NCBI GenBank assembly: GCA_937141995.1
Contig: CAKZQX010000189.1
Location: 1 to 7,561 of the forward strand
DNA length: 7,561 bases
From: an uncultured Chloroflexaceae bacterium
Lineage (GTDB): Bacteria > Chloroflexota > Chloroflexia > Chloroflexales > Chloroflexaceae
Reading direction: 5' to 3'
This document shows positions 1 to 6,918 of the stretch, piece by piece (positions within the stretch are counted from its first letter, which is position 1; each line of letters starts with the position of its first letter). The position numbers and the translations under genes were made by a program. Under the pieces are notes generated by a model. The model saw only the letters and a list, made by a program, of their open reading frames with translations. It ran no database searches and was not told the origin of the DNA.

Positions 1-676
1 CATCGACGGCAGCCTGCGCCGTGTCAAAACCTTTAACACCAGTCTGCGCATTGGCCACGGCGCAAAACAGGACGACTACTGCCGCTGGAAGCAGTCCCTC
101 TTTGAAGGTCTGATCGGCTCGCAAACGACCAATTTGCGGGGGGGGCACAGCTTCGACACCATCCCCATGTATGAGTTGACCAGTCTGTTTGAGCAAAACT
201 ATGATGAACGGGGCAAGCATCCCAGTCAGGCACTCATTGACCGCCTCACACCGCTGGCGGTTGCCATCTGGTACATGGATGACGGAACGTTTGACAGCGA
301 GCGACAGAACCGCTGCTCGATCTCCTGTCCCGGCTTTCCGCTTGATAAGCAGCAGGCGCTTGGGCGCTGGTTCCACCAGAACGATATAATGGCGACCCTG
401 GATGCGCGCGGGCGGATCACCTTCGGCGTGAACGAAACGCGTAAGTTCCACGCGTTGATTGCACCATACGTGCATCCCTCCATGGAGTACAAGCTGCTGC
501 CGGACATGCGGGGCCGTTTTGTGCCACTCGCTACCCGTCCAGAGCGGACATCAAAGGCCGTACCACTTCCAATCACCGATATTCACGTCAAGCCGGAAAC
601 CCGTGGCATGAACCGCTTTGACATTGAAGTTGAGGGCAACCATTGTTATGTTGTCGATGGTGTCGTGGTACATAAC
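1..676 (+). mobile_element. RecA intein with LAGLIDADG homing endonuclease (C-terminal part)
   Basis: About 225 residues of an in-frame intein are visible. The first visible residues, IDGSL, fit the end of a first LAGLIDADG motif, with Asp as the likely metal ligand. They are followed by [15 protein letters not shown], a pattern typical of this endonuclease family. The second motif, [11 protein letters not shown], is at 254-286, about 93 residues later, a normal spacing. The splicing end is intact: block F is [12 protein letters not shown] and block G is VVDGVVVHN, ending with the penultimate His and terminal Asn at 671-676. The +1 extein residue is Ser (677-679). Both catalytic aspartates appear present, so the endonuclease may be active. 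The N-terminal splicing blocks are outside the window. The insertion point corresponds to the Gly-Asn junction in E. coli FGNPETTTGG, inside the L2 loop. Confidence 0.95.
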
Positions 677-1156
677 TCGCCCGAAACCACAACTGGCGGG
701 CAGGCTCTCAAGTTTTACGCCTCGATACGCATGGATATCCGGCGGATCGAGACGCTGAAGCAGGGACAAGATCCCATTGGTATGCGCTCGCGGGTGAAGG
801 TGGTTAAGAACAAGGTTGCGCCGCCCTTCCGCCAGGCTGAGTTTGACATTATGGCAAACGAGGGGATTTCGCGTGAGGGCAACATCCTCGATGTGGGCGT
901 GGAACTGGAAATTATTCGCAAGAGTGGCGCATGGTTCTACCTGGGTGAAGATCGCCTCGGTCAGGGCCGCGAGAATGTCAAAACGTTCCTCAAGGAAAAC
1001 CCGGAACTGGCGAATGAGATCGAGCGGTTAATTCGCGCTCAGGTGCTCACCAATGCCAATGCGTCTGCATCAGCCGCATCCGATGAAGAAGAAGGTGAAG
1101 GTGAAAGCGAAGGCGGCGCGGACACATACGAGGAAGTGTTGGAGGAAGGCGAGTAA
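1..1156 (+). CDS. recA: RecA recombinase, intein-containing precursor (5' part missing)
   Basis: The reading frame is open from the left edge (first full codon at base 2) to TAA at 1154-1156. Bases 2-676 encode intein. Bases 677-1153 encode the 159-residue C-terminal extein, which begins [16 protein letters not shown], the end of the L2 DNA-binding loop and the next core strand of RecA. It continues through [34 protein letters not shown] and [17 protein letters not shown] to the C-terminal helical domain. The last 25 or so residues are strongly acidic ([13 protein letters not shown]), like the regulatory acidic tail of other RecA proteins that restrains DNA binding. RecA forms ATP-dependent filaments on single-stranded DNA for strand exchange and LexA cleavage. 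Walker A and B lie off the left edge. Functional RecA requires protein splicing. Identity of the extein is very secure. The promoter and true start are not visible. Confidence 0.97.
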   Translation, partial: IDGSLRRVKTFNTSLRIGHGAKQDDYCRWKQSLFEGLIGSQTTNLRGGHSFDTIPMYELTSLFEQNYDERGKHPSQALIDRLTPLAVAIWYMDDGTFDSERQNRCSISCPGFPLDKQQALGRWFHQNDIMATLDARGRITFGVNETRKFHALIAPYVHPSMEYKLLPDMRGRFVPLATRPERTSKAVPLPITDIHVKPETRGMNRFDIEVEGNHCYVVDGVVVHNSPETTTGGQALKFYASIRMDIRRIETLKQGQDPIGMRSRVKVVKNKVAPPFRQAEFDIMANEGISREGNILDVGVELEIIRKSGAWFYLGEDRLGQGRENVKTFLKENPELANEIERLIRAQVLTNANASASAASDEEEGEGESEGGADTYEEVLEEGE

Positions 1157-1170
1157 CAACGTTTTCTGTT

Positions 1171-1827
1171 ATGCCGACTGGAATAATTACCGCTTTACGT
1201 ACACAGGCACACGATAATCAGCGTGTTAATGTTTTCGTCGATGATGCATTTGCCATCGGCGTCAGTCTGAACACCATCACGCGCGAAGGGCTCTACGTCG
1301 GGAAAGTGCTCGACGCGGCGGCCTGGACTCGCCTGGAAGAAGCCGAGTGTACCGATAAAGCTGTTACGGCTGCGCTGCAATACCTGACCGCACGCCCCCG
1401 CTCAACCGCCGAGGTGCGCGAACGGTTGCAGCGCAAGCAGTTTCCTCCCGAAGCAGTTGAGGCAGCGCTTACGCGCCTCCAGGAGCGTGGTCTGATCGAC
1501 GATATAGCGTTTAGTCGCTTCTGGGTTGAGAATCGCCAGGCATGTCGTCCGCGTGGCGTGCAGGCGTTGCGTAGCGAACTTTACCGTAAGGGCATTGACC
1601 GCACAATTATCGATGCTACACTCAACGATACCGATCTGATGGGTGATGAGTATGAGCAGGCATTGACCCTGGCGCGGGCAGCTCTGCGCAAATATGCCGA
1701 TGCACCTAACTATGCCACATTCCAGCGGCGGCTGGGGGGCTACCTGCAACGCCGAGGGTTTGGCTTCAATACGGTTAGCTCCATTCTTGATCTGCTCTGG
1801 CAAGAAGTGCAGCAGGGAGATGTATAA
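1171..1827 (+). CDS. recX: RecX regulatory protein
   Basis: The product is a 218-residue protein of the RecX family, small helical proteins that bind the RecA filament groove and modulate (usually inhibit) its assembly and recombinase activity. The N-terminal 60 residues (GIITALRTQ, VNVFVDDAFAIGVS) match the extension found in longer RecX proteins. The helical repeats follow: ARPRSTAEVRERLQRK around 74-89, RLQERGLIDDIAF around 102-114, WVENRQACRPRGVQAL, then ELYRKGI at 136-142, which is the family signature. It starts 14 nt after the recA stop, consistent with cotranscription. No Shine-Dalgarno lies at normal distance from ATG 1171; the nearest, GGAGGAAGG at 1141-1149, is inside the end of recA, about 21 nt away. 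No alternative in-frame start is close, so translational coupling to recA is likely (inference). Length and motifs are normal for an intact gene. Confidence 0.93.
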   Translation: MPTGIITALRTQAHDNQRVNVFVDDAFAIGVSLNTITREGLYVGKVLDAAAWTRLEEAECTDKAVTAALQYLTARPRSTAEVRERLQRKQFPPEAVEAALTRLQERGLIDDIAFSRFWVENRQACRPRGVQALRSELYRKGIDRTIIDATLNDTDLMGDEYEQALTLARAALRKYADAPNYATFQRRLGGYLQRRGFGFNTVSSILDLLWQEVQQGDV

Positions 1828-1835
1828 CATCTCCC
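1815..1835 (+). promoter_or_regulatory. Hairpin over the recX stop codon
   Basis: GGGAGATGT (1815-1823) and ACATCTCCC (1827-1835) form a perfect 9-bp stem with the 3-nt loop ATA. The recX stop codon TAA is at 1825-1827, so the hairpin begins in the last recX codons and spans the stop. There is no T-run after it, so it is not a canonical intrinsic terminator. It could partly reduce read-through into the hydrolase gene or protect or process the mRNA (inference). Confidence 0.5.
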
Positions 1836-1888
1836 ACAACTGCGTGGCTTCACATCTGCATAGTGTCCTGTAAAGCGGGGAGGCTTCT

Positions 1889-2554
1889 GTGGCTGATATT
1901 CAATACCTTGGACATGCCTGCTTTCGTATGCGCGGGCGCGACGGAATTGTCCTGTGTGATCCCTATGATCGCTCCATCGGGCTGGATCTGGGGCGGCCCA
2001 CCGCGCACATTGTCACCACCAGCCACAACCACCCCGATCACGGTAATGTCGCCGCAGTGCGCCCTGTGCGTGACCGGGTCTTCGTGGTTGATGGGCCGGG
2101 TGAGTATGAAATTGGCGGCGTGCTGATCACCGGTGTACGCACGTTCCACGATAAAGCCAAGGGAGCACAACAAGGGTTTAACACCGTCTATGTGATTCAC
2201 CTGGATGATGTGGCATTCTGTCATCTGGGAGATCTGGGACACGAGTTAACCCAACGACAGATTGAGGAACTGGGCAATGTGGATGTGTTGTTTGTGCCGG
2301 TCGGCGGCGGCGAGACCATTGGCCCGGCAGAAGCCGCCAGTGTTATCAGTCAGCTCGAGCCGCGCATCGTCATTCCCATGCATTATGCGATGCCGCAACT
2401 CTCCTTCGAGCATGACCTGGCCCCGCTGGAGAAGTTTATGCATGAGCTGGGCTTAAAAGATGTAGCACCCACTGAGAAACTCTCACTCACTACATCAAGC
2501 CTGCCCGGCGAAAACGAAGAAACGCGCGTCGTCGTAATGAGCGCAAATATGTAA
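1889..2554 (+). CDS. Metallo-beta-lactamase-fold metal-dependent hydrolase
   Basis: The product is 221 residues long, in the UlaG-like / Lactamase_B_3 type of the metallo-beta-lactamase superfamily. Visible signatures are YLGHACFRM near the N-terminus (His9), the metal-binding SHNHPDHG at 45-52 (His46, His48, Asp50, His51), VDGPGEYEIGGV around 67-78, HLGDLGH at 112-118 with the bridging Asp115, and PMHY with His165. These residues indicate a probably dinuclear metal site and an intact enzyme. No signal peptide or membrane segment is seen, so it is probably cytoplasmic. The substrate cannot be told from sequence; relatives are usually annotated only as Zn-dependent hydrolases. The start is GTG at 1889, chosen because GGGGAGG ends 5 nt before it and the family motif begins directly after. 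It lies 61 nt after recX, on the same strand, and could belong to the recA-recX transcription unit. Confidence 0.9.
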   Translation: MADIQYLGHACFRMRGRDGIVLCDPYDRSIGLDLGRPTAHIVTTSHNHPDHGNVAAVRPVRDRVFVVDGPGEYEIGGVLITGVRTFHDKAKGAQQGFNTVYVIHLDDVAFCHLGDLGHELTQRQIEELGNVDVLFVPVGGGETIGPAEAASVISQLEPRIVIPMHYAMPQLSFEHDLAPLEKFMHELGLKDVAPTEKLSLTTSSLPGENEETRVVVMSANM

Positions 2555-2581
2555 ACATCGCGGCCAGACTGTACCTGCCTG

Positions 2582-2615
2582 CATCAGCCGATGTGCGGCC
2601 GTTAATCGGCTGATG
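2582..2615 (+). terminator. Terminator-like hairpin after the hydrolase gene
   Basis: CATCAGCCGAT (2582-2592) and ATCGGCTGATG (2605-2615) are perfect 11-bp inverted arms with a 12-nt loop, starting 28 nt after the hydrolase stop. There is no T-run behind it, so it is not a classical Rho-independent terminator. It may still end or stabilise the recA-recX-hydrolase transcript. A second, smaller hairpin lies about 30 nt further on. Confidence 0.55.
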
Positions 2616-2645
2616 AACTTGGAGCACATAGTCCGGATATCGCGT

Positions 2646-2664
2646 GCGGCAGCATGACTGCCGC
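2646..2664. repeat. Small GC-rich inverted repeat
   Basis: GCGGCAG (2646-2652) and CTGCCGC (2658-2664) form a perfect 7-bp stem with the loop CATGA. It follows the 2582-2615 hairpin and has no T-tail. TGTAG/CTACA (2673-2688) gives another 5-bp stem just behind. Either may add to transcript end formation after the hydrolase; none is decisive. Confidence 0.35.
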
Positions 2665-2746
2665 CGCCTTCATGTAGTCGCGCCTACAATGCACATACAG
2701 ATGTAGCGTGACAATCCACACATCCCCGCGTGTCCTCAGACATTTG

Positions 2747-2755
2747 TGATATAAT
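2747..2755 (+). promoter_or_regulatory. Extended -10 promoter
   Basis: TGATATAAT contains a perfect -10 hexamer TATAAT (2750-2755) preceded by the extended -10 TG at 2747-2748. No recognisable -35 lies at 16-18 bp, which is acceptable for extended -10 promoters. Transcription would start near 2762 on the + strand and run into DNA with no convincing ORF but several stems. A single -10 match can arise by chance; the combination with the downstream structure raises confidence. Confidence 0.5.
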
Positions 2756-2761
2756 GTGCAG

Positions 2762-2950
2762 TTAAGGATATTTTTACCCGAGGTCATGTAGCTGAACATG
2801 CCGGTATGGCAGCGCGTGGCGTTGCCATGCGCCCGACGCACGACCGGGTGGGGCCGTCGTTTTGCCGGAACCAGACAGCGGTCTTGTCGGCAGCGGTACG
2901 CAAGGCAAGACAGAGCATACGGCGCTGCCCATTGATGGGGTATGCCCATG
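2762..2950 (+). ncRNA. Candidate structured non-coding RNA
   Basis: Downstream of the extended -10 promoter, successive local stems can be drawn by hand: GG-t-CATGT/ACATG-CC (2782-2802, 6-nt loop); ATGGCAGCG paired to CGTTGCCAT with a 5-nt loop (2806-2828, one G-U pair); ACGAC plus GG paired to CC plus GTCGT (2840-2860, one bulge); GTCTTG/CAAGAC (2881-2911); GGCAGCG/CGCTGCC (2889-2929); and GCATAC/GTATGC enclosing CCCA/TGGG (2915-2945). Open frames across it have random-looking composition and no ribosome binding site. I find no diagnostic core of tmRNA, RNase P RNA or SRP RNA. 6S RNA cannot be excluded because its sequence is poorly conserved. The 3' end is uncertain: GTCGTTTTG at 2856-2864 is a weak terminator-like end, and the first strong intrinsic terminator is at 3191-3226. 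Confidence 0.4.
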
Positions 2951-3003
2951 ATCGAGGGGTAGATACAGAGTGCAACCATCGTGCGATCAGTTCGTCTTAA
3001 TTA

Positions 3004-3012
3004 TGTGGATAA
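3004..3012 (-). promoter_or_regulatory. Perfect DnaA box
   Basis: TGTGGATAA on the + strand is the exact complement of the consensus DnaA box TTATCCACA. It lies at the start of an AT-rich stretch (about 3000-3060). I see no second perfect box nearby, only a degenerate one (TTATCGCCA near 3047), and no origin gene context, so an origin is not claimed. It could be an isolated DnaA binding site or chance. Confidence 0.35.
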
Positions 3013-3084
3013 ACAAAACAATTTCTTACACTATCACCACATTACATTATCGCCATATCACATTGCTCACGACGATTGCGTCAC

Positions 3085-3114
3085 TTGCACAATATCCGGA
3101 GAGCAGATTATAGT
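3085..3114 (+). promoter_or_regulatory. Weak promoter before the 3191 terminator
   Basis: TATAGT (3109-3114) matches the -10 consensus at five of six positions. TTGCAC (3085-3090), 18 bp upstream, shares only the leading TTG with the -35 consensus. A start near 3121 would give a transcript of about 105 nt ending at the intrinsic terminator at 3191-3226. The score is modest; the argument is the pairing with that terminator. Confidence 0.3.
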
Positions 3115-3120
3115 GTATGT

Positions 3121-3226
3121 TGGTAGATGTTTGTTCTGAGTACTCAACCCGTAGGGTTAGCCTGCTCAAACCAGCATGACTGCTTCCAGCGAGGGGAAGG
3201 GATGAGCACCTTCTCCTCTTCTTTTT
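3121..3226 (+). ncRNA. Candidate small RNA ending in an intrinsic terminator
   Basis: This is a possible transcript of about 105 nt between the weak promoter at 3085-3114 and the terminator at 3191-3226. It contains the 8-bp palindrome GAGTACTC (3138-3145) and a tight hairpin AACCC-gta-GGGTT (3146-3158). No ORF with a ribosome binding site is present on the + strand. Alternatively it is the 3' part of a longer transcript of about 465 nt started at 2762. Its sequence does not resemble the conserved core of 4.5S/SRP RNA. Confidence 0.3.
3191..3226 (+). terminator. Rho-independent terminator
   Basis: GAGGGGAAGG (3191-3200) pairs with CCTTCTCCTC (3209-3218) over 10 bp including one G-U, with an 8-nt loop, followed directly by TTCTTTTT (3219-3226) and a further T6 from 3230. 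Only the + strand has the T-run after the stem. The nearest upstream + strand protein gene ends over 600 nt away, so the terminator probably serves a non-coding transcript. Confidence 0.8.
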
Positions 3227-3586
3227 GAGTTTTTTCAGCAGAGGGTGATAACCATACCGAATATAGCAACGTAGCACAAACGCCGCACAAACATGAGCGC
3301 CTGGTCAAAGAGATTACAAGAAGATGACATGCAGTTGGTTCACCCTCAAATAATGCCGGCCTATACGTTTTAGTATGTGATAGCGGTTCGCACATCAACG
3401 TGATGCGATCACGACAGCGAACCGGCGTACCATTGAGGCATCGTGACAACCTGTACGCGTCTGCGAATACCGATAATGCTAACGAAAATCTGTCCCTGGC
3501 CCCACGATGTTCAGTATTGGACGAATCGGGGTTCTGTGCAACAAGATAGTATGGTTTACTGTTTCTTTATCTGGGTGAAGAGATAC
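3227..3586. other. Intergenic stretch with one nested palindrome
   Basis: No convincing gene is seen. The frames open here are short, rich in Cys, Trp or Arg, and lack family resemblance. The one notable structure is the nested inverted repeat at 3384-3424, described separately. Possible -10 or -35 fragments (TTGGAC at 3517-3522, GATAGT at 3545-3550) are not at workable spacing, so no pyrG promoter can be assigned with confidence. Confidence 0.5.
3384..3424. repeat. Nested inverted repeat
   Basis: Outer arms CGGTTCGC (3384-3391) and GCGAACCG (3417-3424) are perfect over 8 bp. Inside them, CGTGAT-gcg-ATCACG (3399-3413) is a second perfect 6-bp inverted repeat with a 3-nt centre. An alternative inner pairing CATCA/TGATG (3393-3405) also exists. 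It could be an RNA stem-loop with an internal loop or a dimeric operator; there is no T-run. Confidence 0.5.
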
Positions 3587-3629
3587 GTGGGTCGGCACAA
3601 CCGTCAGGTTAGCCGACCCACTGATTTTT
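3587..3629 (+). terminator. Long hairpin plus T-run upstream of pyrG (terminator or attenuator)
   Basis: GTGGGTCGGC (3587-3596) and GCCGACCCAC (3612-3621) are perfect 10-bp arms. Inside the loop AACC/GGTT (3599-3602, 3607-3610) extends the stem above a small internal loop, capped by GTCA. TGATTTTT (3622-3629) follows, so it fits an intrinsic terminator on the + strand. It ends 98 nt before the pyrG ATG. It either closes an upstream non-coding transcript or lies in the pyrG leader and attenuates it. I cannot place the pyrG promoter, so both remain open. Confidence 0.7.
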
Positions 3630-3709
3630 CAGCCCTATCGCCTGTAGTTTTGTCCAAACGCGTAGCGGTATGCACGAGCCGGGTGTCAAACCCTACACAT
3701 GTCACTTGA

Positions 3710-5410
<1,701 letters not shown>

Positions 5411-5421
5411 GCGCAGAGCGC

Positions 5422-5468
5422 AACGTGACCGCCGGAATATTCCGGCGGCCACGTTTGTGTGTTCTGGG
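5422..5468 (+). terminator. Strong GC hairpin after pyrG
   Basis: It begins 11 nt after the pyrG stop. AACGTG (5422-5427) pairs with CACGTT (5450-5455), then, past one A-C mismatch, CCGCCGGAA (5429-5437) pairs with TTCCGGCGG (5440-5448). The inner 20 bp (5429-5448) are a perfect palindrome. The tail GTTTGTGTGTTCTGG is T-rich but broken by G. It is the likely transcription terminator of pyrG despite the imperfect T-run. Confidence 0.75.
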
Positions 5469-5528
5469 ATGAAGTTACGCAGTCATTGACCCGAAAAGGA
5501 ATTTCGCTTCTGGCAGGGCGGAAGATTC

Positions 5529-5576
5529 TTTTTTTTCACCAAAATGTTGCACAAAGTGTAACATTTTGGTGAAAAA
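5529..5576. repeat. 21-bp inverted repeat with reversed A/T tracts
   Basis: Arms 5532-5552 and 5556-5576 are complementary over 21 bp (one G-U if RNA), with an AAA centre at 5553-5555. The left arm begins TTTTTCACC and the right arm ends GGTGAAAAA; T8 (5529-5536) lies before the stem and A5 after it. Intrinsic terminators have A before and T after, so the outer tracts are the wrong way round on both strands. The inner part, AAAAT-GTTGCAC-aaa-GTGTAAC-ATTTT, does have the right order and could act as a weak bidirectional terminator between convergent pyrG and the sigma gene. Confidence 0.65.
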
Positions 5577-5693
5577 GATAAACAAGTACCACGCTGCCGC
5601 AGGCGAATTGGGTTTTCATCGGGCCAAACATCCAGTTTGAACACCCACTGCGTAAGTCGTGTTATTACATTGTTTGTATTGGTTGATCCGACA
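5577..5693. other. Spacer downstream of the sigma factor gene
   Basis: Between the inverted repeat and the sigma factor stop codon I see no gene and no canonical minus-strand terminator, so the end of the sigma transcript is unassigned unless the 5532-5576 repeat serves. Confidence 0.4.
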
Positions 5694-6740
5694 CTACTCC
5701 AGATAATCGCGCAGATGCTGCCCCACATCCGGCTGCCGCAGGCGGCGGAGCGCCTCGGCCTCGATCTGGCGGGCCCGCTCCCGCGTCATGCCCAGAACCT
5801 TGCCGACTTCCTCCAGCGTGCGACGCTGTCCATCGGCCAGACCGTAGCGCAGGTCGATAATCCGCCGCTCACGCTCACTCAAATGGTTCAGCGCCTGCGC
5901 CAGATCGGTACGCAGCAGTTGCTGCGAAGCAAAATCGGTGGGCGTCGGCAGATCGTCGTCTTGCAGGAAATCGCCAAGCGTATGTTCTCCTTCATCACCG
6001 ACAGGTGTTTCCAACGAAACCGGCCGCCGAGACGCCTCAAGCACACGCTGCACACGCTCGACAGGTTGCCCCAGCGCAAAAGCTATCTCCTCAGCCGTCG
6101 GCTGACGCTCGAGCGACTGTGATAATCGCTCGGAAGCCCGCTTGACCTGCCCAACCGACTCACTCATATGCACCGGCAAGCGGATCGTCCGGCCCTGCTC
6201 GGCAATCGCGCGGGTAACAGCCTGGCGAATCCACCAGGTTGCATAGGTCGAGAAGCGATTCCCCTTACGATAATCAAATTTCTCGACGGCCCGCATCAGA
6301 CCGATATTGCCCTCCTGGATCAGGTCAAGCAGCGATAAGCCCCGCCCGATATACTTCTTGGCAATACTTACCACCAGACGCAGATTAGCCTGGATCAGAT
6401 GTCGCCGGGCATCCGTCCCACTAACGACATCAGCTTCAAGCGCACGCCGGAGTTGCGGATTGGTATCGTCAGTAGAGGCGAGGCGTTCGCGTGCGGCATC
6501 GCCCCGCTCCATCCGTTCGGCAAGTTCAACCTCCTCGCTGGCGGTCAGGAGCGAAACACGTCCAATCTCTTGCAGGTAATGCTGGACCGCATCAAGTGCC
6601 GGTTCAGCCTGCAACTGCGTCTCTTCGCCTGCATCAGACGTATCGGACGTAATCTCCTCGGCCGGACGAGGGTTTTCCGGCTCTTCCCCCAGCATACGCG
6701 ACTCTTGTAATTCCCAGGTTACTTTCGTGCGCTTGAGCAT
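5694..6740 (-). CDS. rpoD: RNA polymerase sigma-70 family factor (primary / group 2 type)
   Basis: This 348-residue sigma-70 protein directs RNA polymerase to -10/-35 promoters. Region 1.2 is about 49-80 ([17 protein letters not shown]). Region 2 is about 115-190, with [37 protein letters not shown] and the -10-reading [13 protein letters not shown]. Region 3 is about 191-262, including the 3.2 finger around [16 protein letters not shown]. Region 4 is about 283-336, with the -35-reading helix-turn-helix [22 protein letters not shown]. The C-terminus HLRDYLE resembles that of SigA proteins. Region 1.1 is absent; the N-terminal 48 residues are short and acidic, so a group 2 paralogue is possible and the symbol is tentative. 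The start at 6740 is supported by AGGAG (6754-6750), 9 nt away. A near-consensus promoter lies upstream. Confidence 0.93.
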   Translation of the reverse strand: MLKRTKVTWELQESRMLGEEPENPRPAEEITSDTSDAGEETQLQAEPALDAVQHYLQEIGRVSLLTASEEVELAERMERGDAARERLASTDDTNPQLRRALEADVVSGTDARRHLIQANLRLVVSIAKKYIGRGLSLLDLIQEGNIGLMRAVEKFDYRKGNRFSTYATWWIRQAVTRAIAEQGRTIRLPVHMSESVGQVKRASERLSQSLERQPTAEEIAFALGQPVERVQRVLEASRRPVSLETPVGDEGEHTLGDFLQDDDLPTPTDFASQQLLRTDLAQALNHLSERERRIIDLRYGLADGQRRTLEEVGKVLGMTRERARQIEAEALRRLRQPDVGQHLRDYLE

Positions 6741-6770
6741 CTGCCCCTGCTCCTATCTTTCAGAGACACA

Positions 6771-6803
6771 GCGCGGCCCCCCCCGTGCTGGGAGGAGCCG
6801 CGC
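6771..6803 (-). promoter_or_regulatory. GC-rich leader hairpin with anti-Shine-Dalgarno of the sigma gene
   Basis: GCGCGGC (6771-6777) and GCCGCGC (6797-6803) are perfect 7-bp arms; inside, CC and CCC can pair with GG and GGG around a 5-nt loop. One arm includes eight consecutive C on the + strand (6777-6784). The minus-strand GCTCCT (6798-6793) inside the hairpin is complementary to AGGAGC (6754-6749), which holds the ribosome binding site. The leader could therefore switch between hiding and exposing it (inference). Confidence 0.45.
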
Positions 6804-6918
6804 CCCCGAGGCTTATCATTCACTTGCACTTAACGGATCGTGGTCAAGCGCCCATCGCTATACCTTTAGTGAGGGTGCGACATCACGCAAGACCCAGGCA
6901 ATGAATCCTGCATCATAG

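Noticed and set aside
2762..2950. tmRNA, RNase P RNA or SRP RNA identity for the structured region
   Set aside because: I could not find the conserved cores of any of these, such as the SRP GGAAG-type loop context, the RNase P GAGGAAAGTCC box, or the tRNA-like ends of tmRNA.
2602..2979. 125-codon minus-strand frame across the candidate RNA region
   Set aside because: It has a random-looking Cys/His/Arg-rich product, no clear ribosome binding site and overlaps the dense stem region.
3001..3060. Replication origin around the DnaA box
   Set aside because: Only one perfect box is present, and no cluster of boxes or typical origin neighbour such as dnaA or dnaN is seen.
3399..3413. CRP/FNR-type binding site in the inner palindrome
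   Set aside because: The half-site spacing (GTGA-5-TCAC) does not fit the 6-bp spacer of CRP or the TTGAT-4-ATCAA of FNR.
3144..3449. 101-codon minus-strand frame antisense to the 3191 terminator
   Set aside because: It has low-quality composition, no supported start and no recognised domain; it contains the complement of the T-runs.
3587..3629. Bacillus-type pyrG attenuation by poly(G) pairing
   Set aside because: The 5' arm of the hairpin is G-rich (GTGGGTCGGC) where that mechanism needs a C/U-rich arm, and no GGGC-type start site with a promoter could be placed.
3443..3709. 88-codon + strand frame ending just before the pyrG ribosome binding site, starting GTG
   Set aside because: It runs through the terminator-like hairpin at 3587-3629, has an unusual Trp/Cys/Arg composition and matches no family I know.
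5637..6122. 161-codon + strand frame opposite the sigma factor gene
   Set aside because: It is antisense to highly conserved sigma regions 3 and 4; its openness follows from the codon usage of the real gene.
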